Position numbers and translations under genes: made by a program
Assembly: GCA_050742535.1 (NCBI GenBank)
Contig: JBOGIQ010000065.1
Location: 1-21,655 of the forward strand
Direction: 5' to 3'
Source: Gp6-AA40 sp050742535
Lineage (GTDB): Bacteria > Acidobacteriota > Vicinamibacteria > Vicinamibacterales > UBA2999
Length of the DNA: 21,655 bases
The notes under the pieces: model-generated
Database searches by the model: none
Seen by the model: only the letters and a program-made list of their open reading frames with translations
Told to the model about the DNA's origin: nothing
Part shown: positions 12,566 through 20,286 of the stretch, one piece after another
Position numbering within the stretch: position 1 is the first letter of the stretch
How the letters are laid out: each line of letters starts with the position of its first letter

Positions 12566-14328
12566 GCCTGCTCCACCGCGCGACGCTGGACAGCGTCCTG
12601 AATCATTCGGACCAGGGTTGCCGGGCTGAACGGCTTCTGCAGGAAGCCTGCGACCTCCTGAGGTCCGAAACGCGCCACGGCATCGGGTTCGGTGTAGCCG
12701 CTCATCAACACGACCGGCAGATCAGGGTACATCTGCCTGATCACGTGACAGGTATCGGCGCCGCTCAAACGCGGCATGGTCATGTCGAGCAGCACCGCGT
12801 CGAATTCGCCGCGGCGCTCACGGAGCGCGGCCACGCCCTCCTCGCCGTCGCAGGCGCCGACCACGCGGAATCCCGACCGCTCGAGCGACAGGGTCGCTAC
12901 GGTCCGCACGCCATCGTCATCGTCGACGACGAGGATCGTTGCGCCGGAAAGCGCCGTCTTCGCGATCACGCCTGGAACCTGGCGATGCGATGGAGAAGCC
13001 GCGGCGGCGGGGAGCAGCAATCGGAAGCACGTGCCGAAACCGGGAGTCGAATCCACCGTGACGGCCCCGCGGTGGCTGCGGACGATCCCCAGGACCGCGG
13101 CCAGCCCGAGACCGCGTCCCGTGACCTTGGTCGTGAAGAACGGATCGAAGATGCGCGCCAGCGTTGCCTGGTCCATGCCGCAGCCTGTATCCGCGATTTG
13201 CGCGAACACGAATTCGCCCGGCGCGATGTCCTCACCGACGCATGCCTGCGCGAGGTAGTCGCGTGAGGCGAACATCCGTCCAGTGGTGATCTCTATCCGC
13301 CCCGCCACTCCGGCGAGCGCATCCGCGGCGTTGGTCACGAGATTCATGACGACCTGACGCAGCTGCGATGCGTCGGCTTCGACGCCCGGCAGGTCATCCG
13401 CGAGACGCACGTCGATCTCCGCCGTCCGTGGCACCACGGTGCGGAGGAGCGTCACGAGCTCGCCGACGATCTCCGACAGGTTGAGGGGCTGGACGACGAA
13501 CCGCCCTCTGCCCGCGTAGGCGAGCATCTGCCGCGTCAGTTCCGCGGCGCGTTGAGCCGCGAGCTCGATATCGGTCAAGCGTCCGCGTGCCGGCGACGCG
13601 GGATCGATCTCGGCGATCGCCAGGCCGGCGTTGCCGAGCACGCTGACCAGCAGGTTGTTGAAATCGTGCGCGATCCCGCCGGCCAGCACGCCAAGGCTCT
13701 CCAGCTTCTGCACGTGCAGCATCTGCCGCTCGAGCGTGCGGCGCTCTTCTTCGAGCTTCACTCGCGCCGTATCCATCGCTGCCCGGTCGAACGCCGCGCC
13801 GAGCACGTTGGCTACCGCATGAACGAAGAACCGATCTTCGCGCGAGAACGTACGCTCGTGTCGCGCACCGACGACGAGCAGACCGTACGGCAACGCGCGG
13901 CCGGGAATGCGCATCGCCACCGTGTGGCGCAGTCCCTCCAACGCCATCAGTGAGTCTGGTTCAGGATTCGGCGCCGGCGAGTCGCAGACGGGTGTTTCGG
14001 ACGCAAGAGCAGACACTGGAAACCGCGAGCGATCGGCTGGCAGACGCGTCTGGCGGGGAACCGAGACGGTCAAACCGTGCCCGGCGCGTAACAGGAGCCC
14101 GTCGTCGGTGATCTCGCAGACGGCGGCCATGGAAACCGCCAACGTATCGGCGACAAGGCTGACTGTCTGGTCGAGGAGCAGCGAAAAGTCCGTGCCTGCG
14201 AGCGCCCGTTGACCCAGGGTGGCGACCGCGGCGTGCCCGCGCGCGGCGTCATGCGACCGGCGTTCGACCCGAACAGACGGCACCACCCCATCGTCACGGC
14301 GGTCGAGGGCGGGTTTCGAGGTCGGCAA
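12562..14328 (-). CDS. Hybrid sensor histidine kinase: GAF, HisKA, HATPase, receiver (588 aa)
   Basis: The order is: a GAF-like sensor (~33-180), a short coiled linker (~188-210), the DHp domain with H221 in GGIAHDFNNLL, and a HATPase with N-box N329/N333 (NLVTNAADAL), G1 box DTGCGM (380-385), F-box DPFFTTK and G2 box GRGLGLA. A C-terminal receiver follows with DDDD at 469-472, phospho-acceptor D515 (LLDMTMPR) and K565. No membrane segment is seen, so it is cytoplasmic, sensing perhaps through the GAF domain. The start is TTG 14328 with AGGA six bases upstream; a later start inside the leader is possible. It is coupled by ATGA to the DHp protein. No separate response regulator or output gene lies nearby. 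Confidence 0.93.
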   Translation of the reverse strand: MPTSKPALDRRDDGVVPSVRVERRSHDAARGHAAVATLGQRALAGTDFSLLLDQTVSLVADTLAVSMAAVCEITDDGLLLRAGHGLTVSVPRQTRLPADRSRFPVSALASETPVCDSPAPNPEPDSLMALEGLRHTVAMRIPGRALPYGLLVVGARHERTFSREDRFFVHAVANVLGAAFDRAAMDTARVKLEEERRTLERQMLHVQKLESLGVLAGGIAHDFNNLLVSVLGNAGLAIAEIDPASPARGRLTDIELAAQRAAELTRQMLAYAGRGRFVVQPLNLSEIVGELVTLLRTVVPRTAEIDVRLADDLPGVEADASQLRQVVMNLVTNAADALAGVAGRIEITTGRMFASRDYLAQACVGEDIAPGEFVFAQIADTGCGMDQATLARIFDPFFTTKVTGRGLGLAAVLGIVRSHRGAVTVDSTPGFGTCFRLLLPAAAASPSHRQVPGVIAKTALSGATILVVDDDDGVRTVATLSLERSGFRVVGACDGEEGVAALRERRGEFDAVLLDMTMPRLSGADTCHVIRQMYPDLPVVLMSGYTEPDAVARFGPQEVAGFLQKPFSPATLVRMIQDAVQRRAVEQA

Positions 14329-14412
14329 GCGTTTTCCTGCTTGTTGGGTATCGGTCGATGTCGCGGTTGACGACAGGAGTGTAAGTACGGTGAATCGACG
14401 TGCTACGGAGGG

Positions 14413-15006
14413 CTAGCGGCCGAGCGCCTCGTAATCCCCCGGCGTGTCGACGTCGACGAGGCACCCCTCATCCGTGACCGATACATTCAGAATTTCGGCG
14501 GCGTGCGCACGGACGACGGCCTTCGCTCCGACGTCGAGCGGCGCCTGCCGCAGCTCCTGGAAGAGACGCCGATCGAACACGACCGGATGACCGTGCCGCT
14601 CGCCGATCGCGGGGCGAACGATCGGCGCGCCGGTCCGGTGCCATTCGGAAACGACGAGGCGAACCGTCTCCGCGGTCATGAGGGGAACATCCACGAGCGT
14701 CACAACTGCTGCAGGCGCGTCGGCGGGGAGCTGGTCGATTCCGATCAGCAGGGAGGAAAGCTGACCACGCGACGGATCAGGGTTGCGAACGACCTGCGGT
14801 GACACTGCACGCGTGTCGTGCGCGAGGGCAGCAGTGATTCGCTCGTGATCACGGCCAGTCACCACGACGATTTCGGTGATGCCCGCCGCGGCAAATGTTT
14901 CGGCGATCGCCGCGACGAAGGGTCTGCCGTCGCGCGTGAGGAGCAAAGCCTTGGGGAACCCCATCCGGGCCGAGTCCCCCGCAGCGAGAATCACCCCAGG
15001 CAGCAT
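14413..15006 (-). CDS. MobA/MocA-like nucleotidyltransferase (197 aa)
   Basis: The N-terminal loop LAAGDSARMGFPKALL (8-22) is the NTP-binding signature of the MobA-like NTP-transferase family. D106 in LVDVPLM binds metal, and GHPVVFDR (139-146) and VDVDTPGDYEAL close the fold. The family includes MocA (CTP:molybdopterin cytidylyltransferase) and MobA. The R-M-G-x-P-K form resembles MocA, which serves xanthine-dehydrogenase-type enzymes, but no such enzyme is in the window. ATG 15006 is chosen because the family begins just before this loop; a GTG at 15051 is in frame. Neither has a good ribosome site. It is divergent from the cold-shock gene. Confidence 0.85.
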   Translation of the reverse strand: MLPGVILAAGDSARMGFPKALLLTRDGRPFVAAIAETFAAAGITEIVVVTGRDHERITAALAHDTRAVSPQVVRNPDPSRGQLSSLLIGIDQLPADAPAAVVTLVDVPLMTAETVRLVVSEWHRTGAPIVRPAIGERHGHPVVFDRRLFQELRQAPLDVGAKAVVRAHAAEILNVSVTDEGCLVDVDTPGDYEALGR

Positions 15007-15053
15007 GCGGCATCGTACGCCAACTGGTGGCAAGAAAAGGACTTCGGGCACGC

Positions 15054-15082
15054 TTGACTTCGTATGACGTACTCCCTACACT
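15054..15082 (+). promoter_or_regulatory. Sigma70-type promoter for the first cold-shock gene
   Basis: TTGACT (15054-15059; five of six) is followed after exactly 17 bases by TACACT (15077-15082; four of six). A start near 15089 leaves an untranslated leader of ~114 bases, long for this window and reminiscent of the thermosensing leader of cspA. Confidence 0.65.
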
Positions 15083-15202
15083 GGCCCAGCTTTTCGGCCG
15101 GTGCGCGCGTACGTCCTTCCTTTCGGGATCGGCCGCTCCGCGTGACGGCCGCAACGACGAGTCGAACATCTAACGATCGACGCGCATCGGAGGACCGAGG
15201 TT

Positions 15203-15409
15203 ATGCCCACCGGGACTATCGCACGCCTCCTCATCGACAAGGGATTCGGATTCATCCGCGATGAGAGCGGTATCGAGCACTTCTTCCATCGCAGCGCTGT
15301 ACGCGGCGCTGTGTTCGAGCTGCTCCGAGAGGGCCAGCGTGTGGAATTTCAACCGGAGGAGTCGGCCAAGGGACCGCGAGCAGGCGACATCCGCCTGATC
15401 GAAGGGTAA
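15203..15409 (+). CDS. Cold-shock domain protein (68 aa)
   Basis: The chain is a single CspA-type OB fold: G-x-I start, RNP1 KGFGFI, RNP2-like HFFHRSAV, EGQRVEF, and the closing KGPRAGDIRL. It binds single-stranded RNA or DNA and melts mRNA structure. The classical VFVH of RNP2 is replaced by HFFH, as in many non-enterobacterial members. GGAGGA and a nearer GAGG precede ATG 15203. It faces the second cold-shock gene tail to tail. Confidence 0.93.
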   Translation: MPTGTIARLLIDKGFGFIRDESGIEHFFHRSAVRGAVFELLREGQRVEFQPEESAKGPRAGDIRLIEG

Positions 15410-15445
15410 GGGCCGGATCGAAGGATAAGGATTCGCGTCATCGAT

Positions 15446-15474
15446 CTCCCGGCCCGCCAATCGGGGGCCGGGAG
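15446..15474. terminator. Bidirectional hairpin between the convergent cold-shock genes
   Basis: CTCCCGGCCC (15446-15455) pairs perfectly with GGGCCGGGAG (15465-15474), with a 9-base loop. It lies midway in the 81-bp gap between the two stop codons, where a shared terminator would be expected. Neither side has a good T-run. Confidence 0.55.
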
Positions 15475-15490
15475 CACTTCCCGCCAGGTT

Positions 15491-15694
15491 TCAGGATTCC
15501 GCCCGGATGTTGCCCGCCCGCGGACCCTTCTGCGACGGCTCTTCGTCGAAGCTGACGCGCTGACCCTCGTTGAGCTGTTCAAATCCTCCGGCTTCAACCG
15601 AACTGCGGTGGAAGAACCACTCCTGACCGCCATCGTCGCGGATGAAGCCGAAGCCGCGATCTCTCACCAGACGTTTGATTGTTCCGTTCGCCAC
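15491..15694 (-). CDS. Cold-shock domain protein, second copy (67 aa)
   Basis: The OB fold has RNP1 RGFGFI, RNP2-like WFFHRSSV, EGQRVSF and the ending KGPRAGNIRAES, clearly a paralogue of the gene opposite. The start is GTG 15694, preceded by GGAGGG at eight bases. The open frame upstream to 15769 is discarded because it has no ribosome site and adds nothing of the family. W in place of H before FFHR is the main difference within the RNA-binding face. Confidence 0.92.
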   Translation of the reverse strand: MANGTIKRLVRDRGFGFIRDDGGQEWFFHRSSVEAGGFEQLNEGQRVSFDEEPSQKGPRAGNIRAES

Positions 15695-15756
15695 GTGCAG
15701 AACCCTCCGTGTGTCGCGCCGGCGACCCATAGACAAGCGAATCAAGTTTTGTTCCG

Positions 15757-16470
15757 TCAGGAAAACCACCGCCGTAAGCCCGACCGTCGCTTCAACGCGC
15801 CTGTGGCGGGCTGAAGCTCGAGCACGGTGTCGGCCCCGGCGCCGGCAAACGTGGCGTCTGCGGTCACAAGAAGCGTGGCGAGGCCGCGATCGCGTGAGAT
15901 GCGGCGGAAATCCCTGGCGAAGCTCGGCGATTCCTCGCGGGCCAGCAGGGCATTCGGGTGCTCCGCCAGAAGGACGCGTGGGTGCAGAGCGAGCGCGCGA
16001 CCGAGACGCAGCCGAAGCTGATCCGTTGGCGTCAGAGCTGATGTCGGGAGCGCCATTCTGTCTGCTGAAAGCCCGACCTCGGACGCGAGGCGCCGCACTT
16101 CCTCGCGGATCGGCGGCGGCATCACTTCAATATCCAGTGAGATCGGCAGGGCCAGGTTTTGCTCCGCGGTGAACTGTTCCACGAGCACGGCGCGGTCGCT
16201 AATCAAGCCGAAGCGATCGAGCCCGGTCACCCAGTCGTCAACGGCCGTGATGGATTCCGTTGACCGGCCGAACACTCGGACCTCGCCTTCATCGGGCAGC
16301 TGGGCTCCCGTAATCAGATTGACGAGGACCTCCGCCATTGCAGCGTCCAGGCCGAGCAAGGCGATCGATTGACCCGCTCGGAGCTCCAGGCGCTGGATAC
16401 GGAGCGGACGAAGCGCGCGGTAATCCTTGGAGACACCGGCCAACTCGACGAGGAACTCGCCGTCAGCCAT
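15757..16470 (-). CDS. Degenerate ABC-type ATPase-like protein (237 aa)
   Basis: The overall layout is that of an ABC ATPase: FLVELAGVSKDYRALRPL start, SIALLG before the P-loop, LITGAQLPDEGEVRVFG, then the helical region and LHPRVLLAEHPN. Every nucleotide motif is altered. The P-loop reads G40-L-D-A-A-M-A-E in place of G-x-x-G-x-G-K-S/T, the LSGGQ signature reads LTPTDQ, Walker B has A169 before E170, and the H-loop histidine is alanine (LVTAD). It should not hydrolyse ATP. The start at ATG 16470 overlaps the PHP gene by eight bases. No permease gene is adjacent. It may be a scaffold or regulator, or a decaying gene under relaxed constraint; the intact frame favours the first. Confidence 0.78.
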   Translation of the reverse strand: MADGEFLVELAGVSKDYRALRPLRIQRLELRAGQSIALLGLDAAMAEVLVNLITGAQLPDEGEVRVFGRSTESITAVDDWVTGLDRFGLISDRAVLVEQFTAEQNLALPISLDIEVMPPPIREEVRRLASEVGLSADRMALPTSALTPTDQLRLRLGRALALHPRVLLAEHPNALLAREESPSFARDFRRISRDRGLATLLVTADATFAGAGADTVLELQPATGALKRRSGLRRWFS

Positions 16471-17290
16471 CCGTACGGCGTGCGCCGACCAGCCTGGTCC
16501 ACTCGCGCTCCGGCAGGACTGATGCGCCCGGCGCGATGCCATGGGCAGGGTCGCCGTGAAAATCCGAACCGCCGGTGATCATGAAGTCCAGCTGCCGGGC
16601 CATCGCGAGATACGCCGTCACCGTATGTGCGTCGTGATCGGAGTGATACACCTCGATGGCATCGAGGCCTGCGCTGCGCAGCGCGGCTATCCGTTCGTCG
16701 ATCCTCGTTCGACCCGGATGGGCGAGCGACGCCAGCCCGCCCGCGCGATGAACGATCCCGATCACCTCTTCCGGCGAGGCGCCGGTGCGTTCGATGAAGG
16801 CGGGACACCCCTGTCCGAGCCACTTGTCGAATGCTTCGCGGGTCGTGGCGACATATCCAGCGTCGATCATCGCCCGCGCCAGCCGTGGTCGCCCGATCGA
16901 CTTGCTGCTCTGGCGCCGCGCTTCCTCGAGCACTGGCTGAACGTCGACGGGCATTCCCAGCGAGCCGAGCCGGTTCGCGATCTCGACGATGCGGGCGATC
17001 CGCGTCGCACGCTGCGCGGTCAGGAACTGCGCGAATGCACCGTCCCGGCGATCGAAAAAGTAGCCGAGCATATGCACGTCGCGGCCTCGCTCGACGGCGG
17101 TGATCTCGATGCCCGGTATGAGCAGTACTCCGCGGCGCGACGCCTCGGCGGCTGCCTCATCGAAACCGTCGGTCGTGTCGTGGTCGGTCACGGCGAGGAT
17201 TCGAACGCCTGACGCCGCCGCGTGCGCGACGAGTTCGGTCGGGGTCAGACGTCCGTCGGATGCTGTGGTGTGGAGATGAAGATCGATCAC
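16463..17290 (-). CDS. PHP-domain phosphoesterase (RNase AM / nucleoside bisphosphate phosphatase type, 275 aa)
   Basis: The metal ligands of the PHP domain are all in place: D3-L-H5-L-H7, D12, D36-H37-D38 (VTDHDTT), E62 (PGIEIT), H73, H191 (SLAHPG), H216 with D218 and H219 (VYHSDHD), and D243-F-H245. The insertion with RPRLARAMIDAGYV is typical of the YciV/TrpH group. That group removes the 3' phosphate from 3',5'-nucleoside bisphosphates and trims RNA 5' ends. The start is GTG 17290. It follows the Fur-ferritin gene by 21 bases and is coupled to the ABC-like gene. Confidence 0.9.
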   Translation of the reverse strand: MIDLHLHTTASDGRLTPTELVAHAAASGVRILAVTDHDTTDGFDEAAAEASRRGVLLIPGIEITAVERGRDVHMLGYFFDRRDGAFAQFLTAQRATRIARIVEIANRLGSLGMPVDVQPVLEEARRQSSKSIGRPRLARAMIDAGYVATTREAFDKWLGQGCPAFIERTGASPEEVIGIVHRAGGLASLAHPGRTRIDERIAALRSAGLDAIEVYHSDHDAHTVTAYLAMARQLDFMITGGSDFHGDPAHGIAPGASVLPEREWTRLVGARRTDG

Positions 17291-17311
17291 AGCGGGGTGG
17301 GCGACGACCCG

Positions 17312-18289
17312 TCAGCGCGCGGCGCGGGTGGACGTCGCGGCCGCCCGTCGGGCCGACTTTCCCTGCCGTTTCGCCAGCGCTCGATATTCGCGGACCAGCA
17401 GATCGAGGTGATTGCGTTCCTCGTCGGCAAACTCGAGGAAGATCTGTTTGCCTTCGGAGTCCTCGAACCGTTCCCCGTATTTCTTGAAGAACCGGTGCGA
17501 CCCACGCTCGCACCGGATGCCGATCATCAACGCCTGCTGGTCGTTCACCCCGCGGAGCAACCGCGCGGCCCCTTCAGCGAACAGCCCGTTCGCGGCACCT
17601 TTGAAGAACAGAAACTTCGGCCGCGACTCGAGCTGCGGATCGCGCTGCAACAGCTGGCTGTAGCGCTCCTCGAGCTTGCCGAGATGCTCCTTCTCTTCCA
17701 TCGCCAGGTCATGAAAGATCTTCCGGCCGCGGGCGTCCTTGGCGATTCTGGCGGCGCGTGAATAGAACTCCAACCCGCTCTTCTCGGTCGCGATCGCAAT
17801 CTGCAGCGCGTCGCGGGCGAACACCAGATCGGTATGCCCGACGTCGGTCGCCGCGGCGGGACGGCCGGTCCGGCATGCCTCGCACGTGCCGTATATCTGG
17901 ACGACGCTCTGCGCCGGCGCGAACGCGCGCGCCGCTGCCACCTCTTCGACCAGCGTCTCGATATCGGAGCTGAGGAATTCGAACGAGCGATGACAGGTCT
18001 TGCAGATCAGGTGGAAGTGCCGCGGCTGCCGCCATGAGTGCTCGAAGCGGAAGCGTCCTTCGCCGAAGTCGACTTTGCGGGCGATGCCGGCATCGACCAT
18101 CCACTGCAGGGTGCGGTAGACGGTAGCCCGGCTGATCCGCTGATCTTCCTTACGGATGATGTCGACGAGATCGTCGGCGCTGAGGTGCCCTTCCTGACGG
18201 AGGAAGACGTTGACGATTTGCTCGCGCTTGCTGGAGCGCTTGCCGCCTTCCGGCTTCAGCCTGGTGAGATCGGGAAAAGCCGTAGGCAC
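17312..18289 (-). CDS. Fur-family regulator fused to a rubrerythrin/ferritin-like domain (325 aa)
   Basis: Residues ~18-140 are a Fur protein: winged helix with ISRATVYRTLQWMVDAG, metal/dimer region HFHLICKTCH, and structural zinc pairs C96/C99 and C136/C139. Residues ~155-305 are a ferritin-like four-helix bundle with E169, E174, E199-x-x-H202 (MEEKEHL), E261 and E291-x-x-H294 (ADEERNHL), the di-iron pattern of rubrerythrins. A basic Ala/Arg-rich tail follows. The start is GTG 18289; the AAGGAG that serves it overlaps the ErpA stop codon at a somewhat long spacing of 12. A longer frame to 18373 lies inside erpA. It probably senses iron or peroxide and stores or oxidises iron in one chain. 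Confidence 0.88.
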   Translation of the reverse strand: MPTAFPDLTRLKPEGGKRSSKREQIVNVFLRQEGHLSADDLVDIIRKEDQRISRATVYRTLQWMVDAGIARKVDFGEGRFRFEHSWRQPRHFHLICKTCHRSFEFLSSDIETLVEEVAAARAFAPAQSVVQIYGTCEACRTGRPAAATDVGHTDLVFARDALQIAIATEKSGLEFYSRAARIAKDARGRKIFHDLAMEEKEHLGKLEERYSQLLQRDPQLESRPKFLFFKGAANGLFAEGAARLLRGVNDQQALMIGIRCERGSHRFFKKYGERFEDSEGKQIFLEFADEERNHLDLLVREYRALAKRQGKSARRAAATSTRAAR

Positions 18290-18305
18290 CGCGAAGGCCC
18301 GCTCC

Positions 18306-18629
18306 TTACACGCTGAATGACTGGCCGCAGCCGCAGGTGGACGTCGCGTTCGGGTTCTTGATCGTGAAGCCACCGCCGGTCACGGTATCGACGAAGTCGA
18401 CCTCAGCGCCCTTGAGGTAGCTGATGCTGACCGGATCAACGAACAAGCGGACGCCGTTCGACTCGAACACCTGATCGGCGTCGCCGCCGTTTTCCTCGAT
18501 CATGAGGCCGTACTGGAACCCCGAGCAGCCGCCGCCCTGCACGAACACGCGCAGCCCGCTGCCCGCCTTTCCTTCTTCGACAAGCAAATCGTTGATCTTC
18601 GACGCTGCCGTTGGGGACACATTGATCAT
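18306..18629 (-). CDS. erpA: Iron-sulfur cluster insertion protein ErpA/IscA family (107 aa)
   Basis: The A-type carrier signature is complete: C35 in GGGCSGFQY and C99-G-C101 near the C-terminus. The core segments LRVFVQGG and VDFVDTVTGGGFTIKNPNA are standard. The length is normal for the family. It carries nascent Fe-S clusters to target enzymes, and the fumarase upstream on the same strand is one plausible client. ATG 18629 follows a consensus -10 box by only six bases and has no ribosome site. It is followed directly by the Fur-ferritin gene, so the two form an iron-related operon. Confidence 0.92.
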   Translation of the reverse strand: MINVSPTAASKINDLLVEEGKAGSGLRVFVQGGGCSGFQYGLMIEENGGDADQVFESNGVRLFVDPVSISYLKGAEVDFVDTVTGGGFTIKNPNATSTCGCGQSFSV

Positions 18630-18635
18630 ATGGAA

Positions 18636-18664
18636 ATTATACGCGCCGGCGACCGCCGCGGCAA
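18636..18664 (-). promoter_or_regulatory. Promoter of erpA with start at the ATG
   Basis: On the minus strand TTGCCG (18664-18659; four of six) is followed after 17 bases by a perfect TATAAT (18641-18636). The expected start, seven bases on, is the A of ATG 18629, which predicts a leaderless mRNA. Confidence 0.65.
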
Positions 18665-18689
18665 AAGGCGCTCAGGCTCATGCCTGCGC
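18663..18689 (-). terminator. Terminator after the class I fumarase gene
   Basis: GCGC (18689-18686) and AGGC (18685-18682) pair with GCCT and GCGC (18677-18668) around an ATGA loop with a 2-base bulge, followed by TTTT (18666-18663) on the minus strand. It sits 38 bases after the fumarase stop. Its T-run merges into the -35 box of erpA. Confidence 0.5.
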
Positions 18690-18726
18690 GCTATTCCTTT
18701 GATAATCAGCACCTTACACGACGTGC

Positions 18727-20259
18727 TCAGCAGGATCGCGACGCCCCGATAGCGGCTAACTGCTGGGCCGACCGCTGTTCGACGTCCCGGTGGAGGCTGT
18801 CGCCGTGTGCGTCCATCGTGACGATCGCGGGAAAGTCCTCGATGGTCAGATGCCACATCGCCTCGGGTGTACCGAACTCCAGTAGTGAGACGCCATCAAC
18901 GCTCCTGATGGTTCGAGCGTAGAACTGTGCGGCGCCGCCAATCGCATTGAGATACACGGCGCCGTGCTCTTTCAGTGCGGCGAGCGTCCGGGCGCCCATC
19001 CCGCCCTTGCCGATCACCGCACGGATGCCGAAGCGCTTGATGACGTCCGCCTGATACGGCTCCTCACGAATACTGGTGGTCGGGCCCGCGGCGGTGACTT
19101 TCCATCCCGCCCCGTCTTTGGCGACGACCGGTCCGCAGTGATACAGCACGGCGCCGCGCAGATCGACCGGAGCATCGTGCGACATGAGGTGGTGATGCAC
19201 CGCGTCGCGGCCGGTGTACGCGCGCCCCGACACGAGCACGACATCCCCGACTTTCAGGCTGCGGATCTGTTCCTCCGTGAGCGGCGTGCGCAGGACGACC
19301 TCGCGCCCGGTTCTGCGGAAACCTTCCTGGTCCGCCATCGGTACAGCGGGCATCGACGGATCGCGATAGAGCCAGCGTTTGATCTCGCCGGTCCCGGCGT
19401 CGAGCACCACGCCGAGACGCCGAAACGCCCAGCAGTTATAGGCAACGGAGACGAAGAAACTCGCCGGCAGGCGATTGAGCGCGGCGATCTTGCACCCGAT
19501 GAGCGAGACGCGGCCACCGAATCCCATGGTGCCGATCCCGAGCGTGTTGACCTCGCCCATGATCGACGCTTCGAGCTCCGCCAGCCGCGCATCCGGGTTG
19601 ATGTCGTCGAGTGTCCGGAACAGCTGCTCTTTCGCGACAACGTAGCCCGACGTGCGGTCGCCGCCTATGGCGACGCCAACCGCCCCCGGCGCGCATCCCT
19701 TGCCCTGCGCGTGCCACACCGCGTGCAGGATGCACTTGCGGACGCCTTCGAGCGAACGATCGGCGCGGCCGAGATGCGCGAGCTCCGCCGGCAGCGAATA
19801 CTGGGCGTTCATGTTCTCGCACCCTCCGCCCTTGAGGATCAATTTCACTTCGATCTCGTCGTCGTTGTGCCACTGTTCGAAGTGAATGACCGGAGTGCCC
19901 GGGCCGAGGTTGCTGCCGGAGTTCTCGCCGGTGATGGAATCGACGGAGTTCGGCCGCAGCTTGCCGCGCCGTGTCGCCTCCGCGATGGCGTCGCGGATCT
20001 GCGCCTTCATGACCAGCTGATTCGCGCCGACCGGCGTTTTGACCTCGAAGGTCGGCATGCCCGTATCCTGGCAAATCGCGCCTTCGGCGGCGCCGGCGAG
20101 GTCGATATTCTGCGCGATGATCGACAACGCCTGGCTCGACTGCGTGGCGGCCGGCTCCTGCGCGCGAGCCATGGCCATCGCGGCGCGGACGTCAGGCGGC
20201 AGATCGGTCGATGTCCGGACGATCAGCGACACCATGCTGTCGAAAAAGCCTGCGGCCAT
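18727..20259 (-). CDS. Class I fumarate hydratase, alpha and beta parts fused (510 aa)
   Basis: The alpha part shows ICQDTGMPTF (C63), ENSGSNLGPGTP, GGGCEN (C147), GKGCAPGAVGVAIGGDRTSGY (C189) and LGIGTMGFGG. The beta part shows VGDVVLVSGRAYTGRDAVHH, AAGPTTSIREEPY and IGKGGMGARTLAALKEHGAVYLNAIGG. These are diagnostic of the oxygen-sensitive [4Fe-4S] fumarase/tartrate-dehydratase family; C63, C189 and a later cysteine are likely cluster ligands. It converts fumarate to malate in the TCA cycle. Met at 20259 begins the family's usual FFDSMVSLIVRTST start; the open frame beyond it to 21606 runs antisense through aspA and is not real coding. It is divergent from aspartase with 27 bp between the start codons. 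Confidence 0.94.
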   Translation of the reverse strand: MAAGFFDSMVSLIVRTSTDLPPDVRAAMAMARAQEPAATQSSQALSIIAQNIDLAGAAEGAICQDTGMPTFEVKTPVGANQLVMKAQIRDAIAEATRRGKLRPNSVDSITGENSGSNLGPGTPVIHFEQWHNDDEIEVKLILKGGGCENMNAQYSLPAELAHLGRADRSLEGVRKCILHAVWHAQGKGCAPGAVGVAIGGDRTSGYVVAKEQLFRTLDDINPDARLAELEASIMGEVNTLGIGTMGFGGRVSLIGCKIAALNRLPASFFVSVAYNCWAFRRLGVVLDAGTGEIKRWLYRDPSMPAVPMADQEGFRRTGREVVLRTPLTEEQIRSLKVGDVVLVSGRAYTGRDAVHHHLMSHDAPVDLRGAVLYHCGPVVAKDGAGWKVTAAGPTTSIREEPYQADVIKRFGIRAVIGKGGMGARTLAALKEHGAVYLNAIGGAAQFYARTIRSVDGVSLLEFGTPEAMWHLTIEDFPAIVTMDAHGDSLHRDVEQRSAQQLAAIGASRSC

Positions 20260-20265
20260 CCGCTC

Positions 20266-20273
20266 AGTATAAT
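20266..20273. promoter_or_regulatory. Overlapping divergent -10 boxes (fumarase and aspA)
   Basis: The eight bases AGTATAAT contain TATAAT on the plus strand (20268-20273, toward aspA) and TATACT on the minus strand (20271-20266, toward fumarase). They share four base pairs, so polymerase can use only one at a time. Both -35 regions are poor and lie near or within coding sequence, suggesting activator dependence. The fumarase ATG lies at its predicted start point; aspA would have a ~7-base leader. Confidence 0.55.
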
Positions 20274-20286
20274 TGAGCCGGTCGCC

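Noticed and set aside
12496..13266. 256-residue plus-strand open frame
   Set aside because: It is antisense to the hybrid kinase's HATPase and receiver domains; its translation is low-complexity and has no ribosome site.
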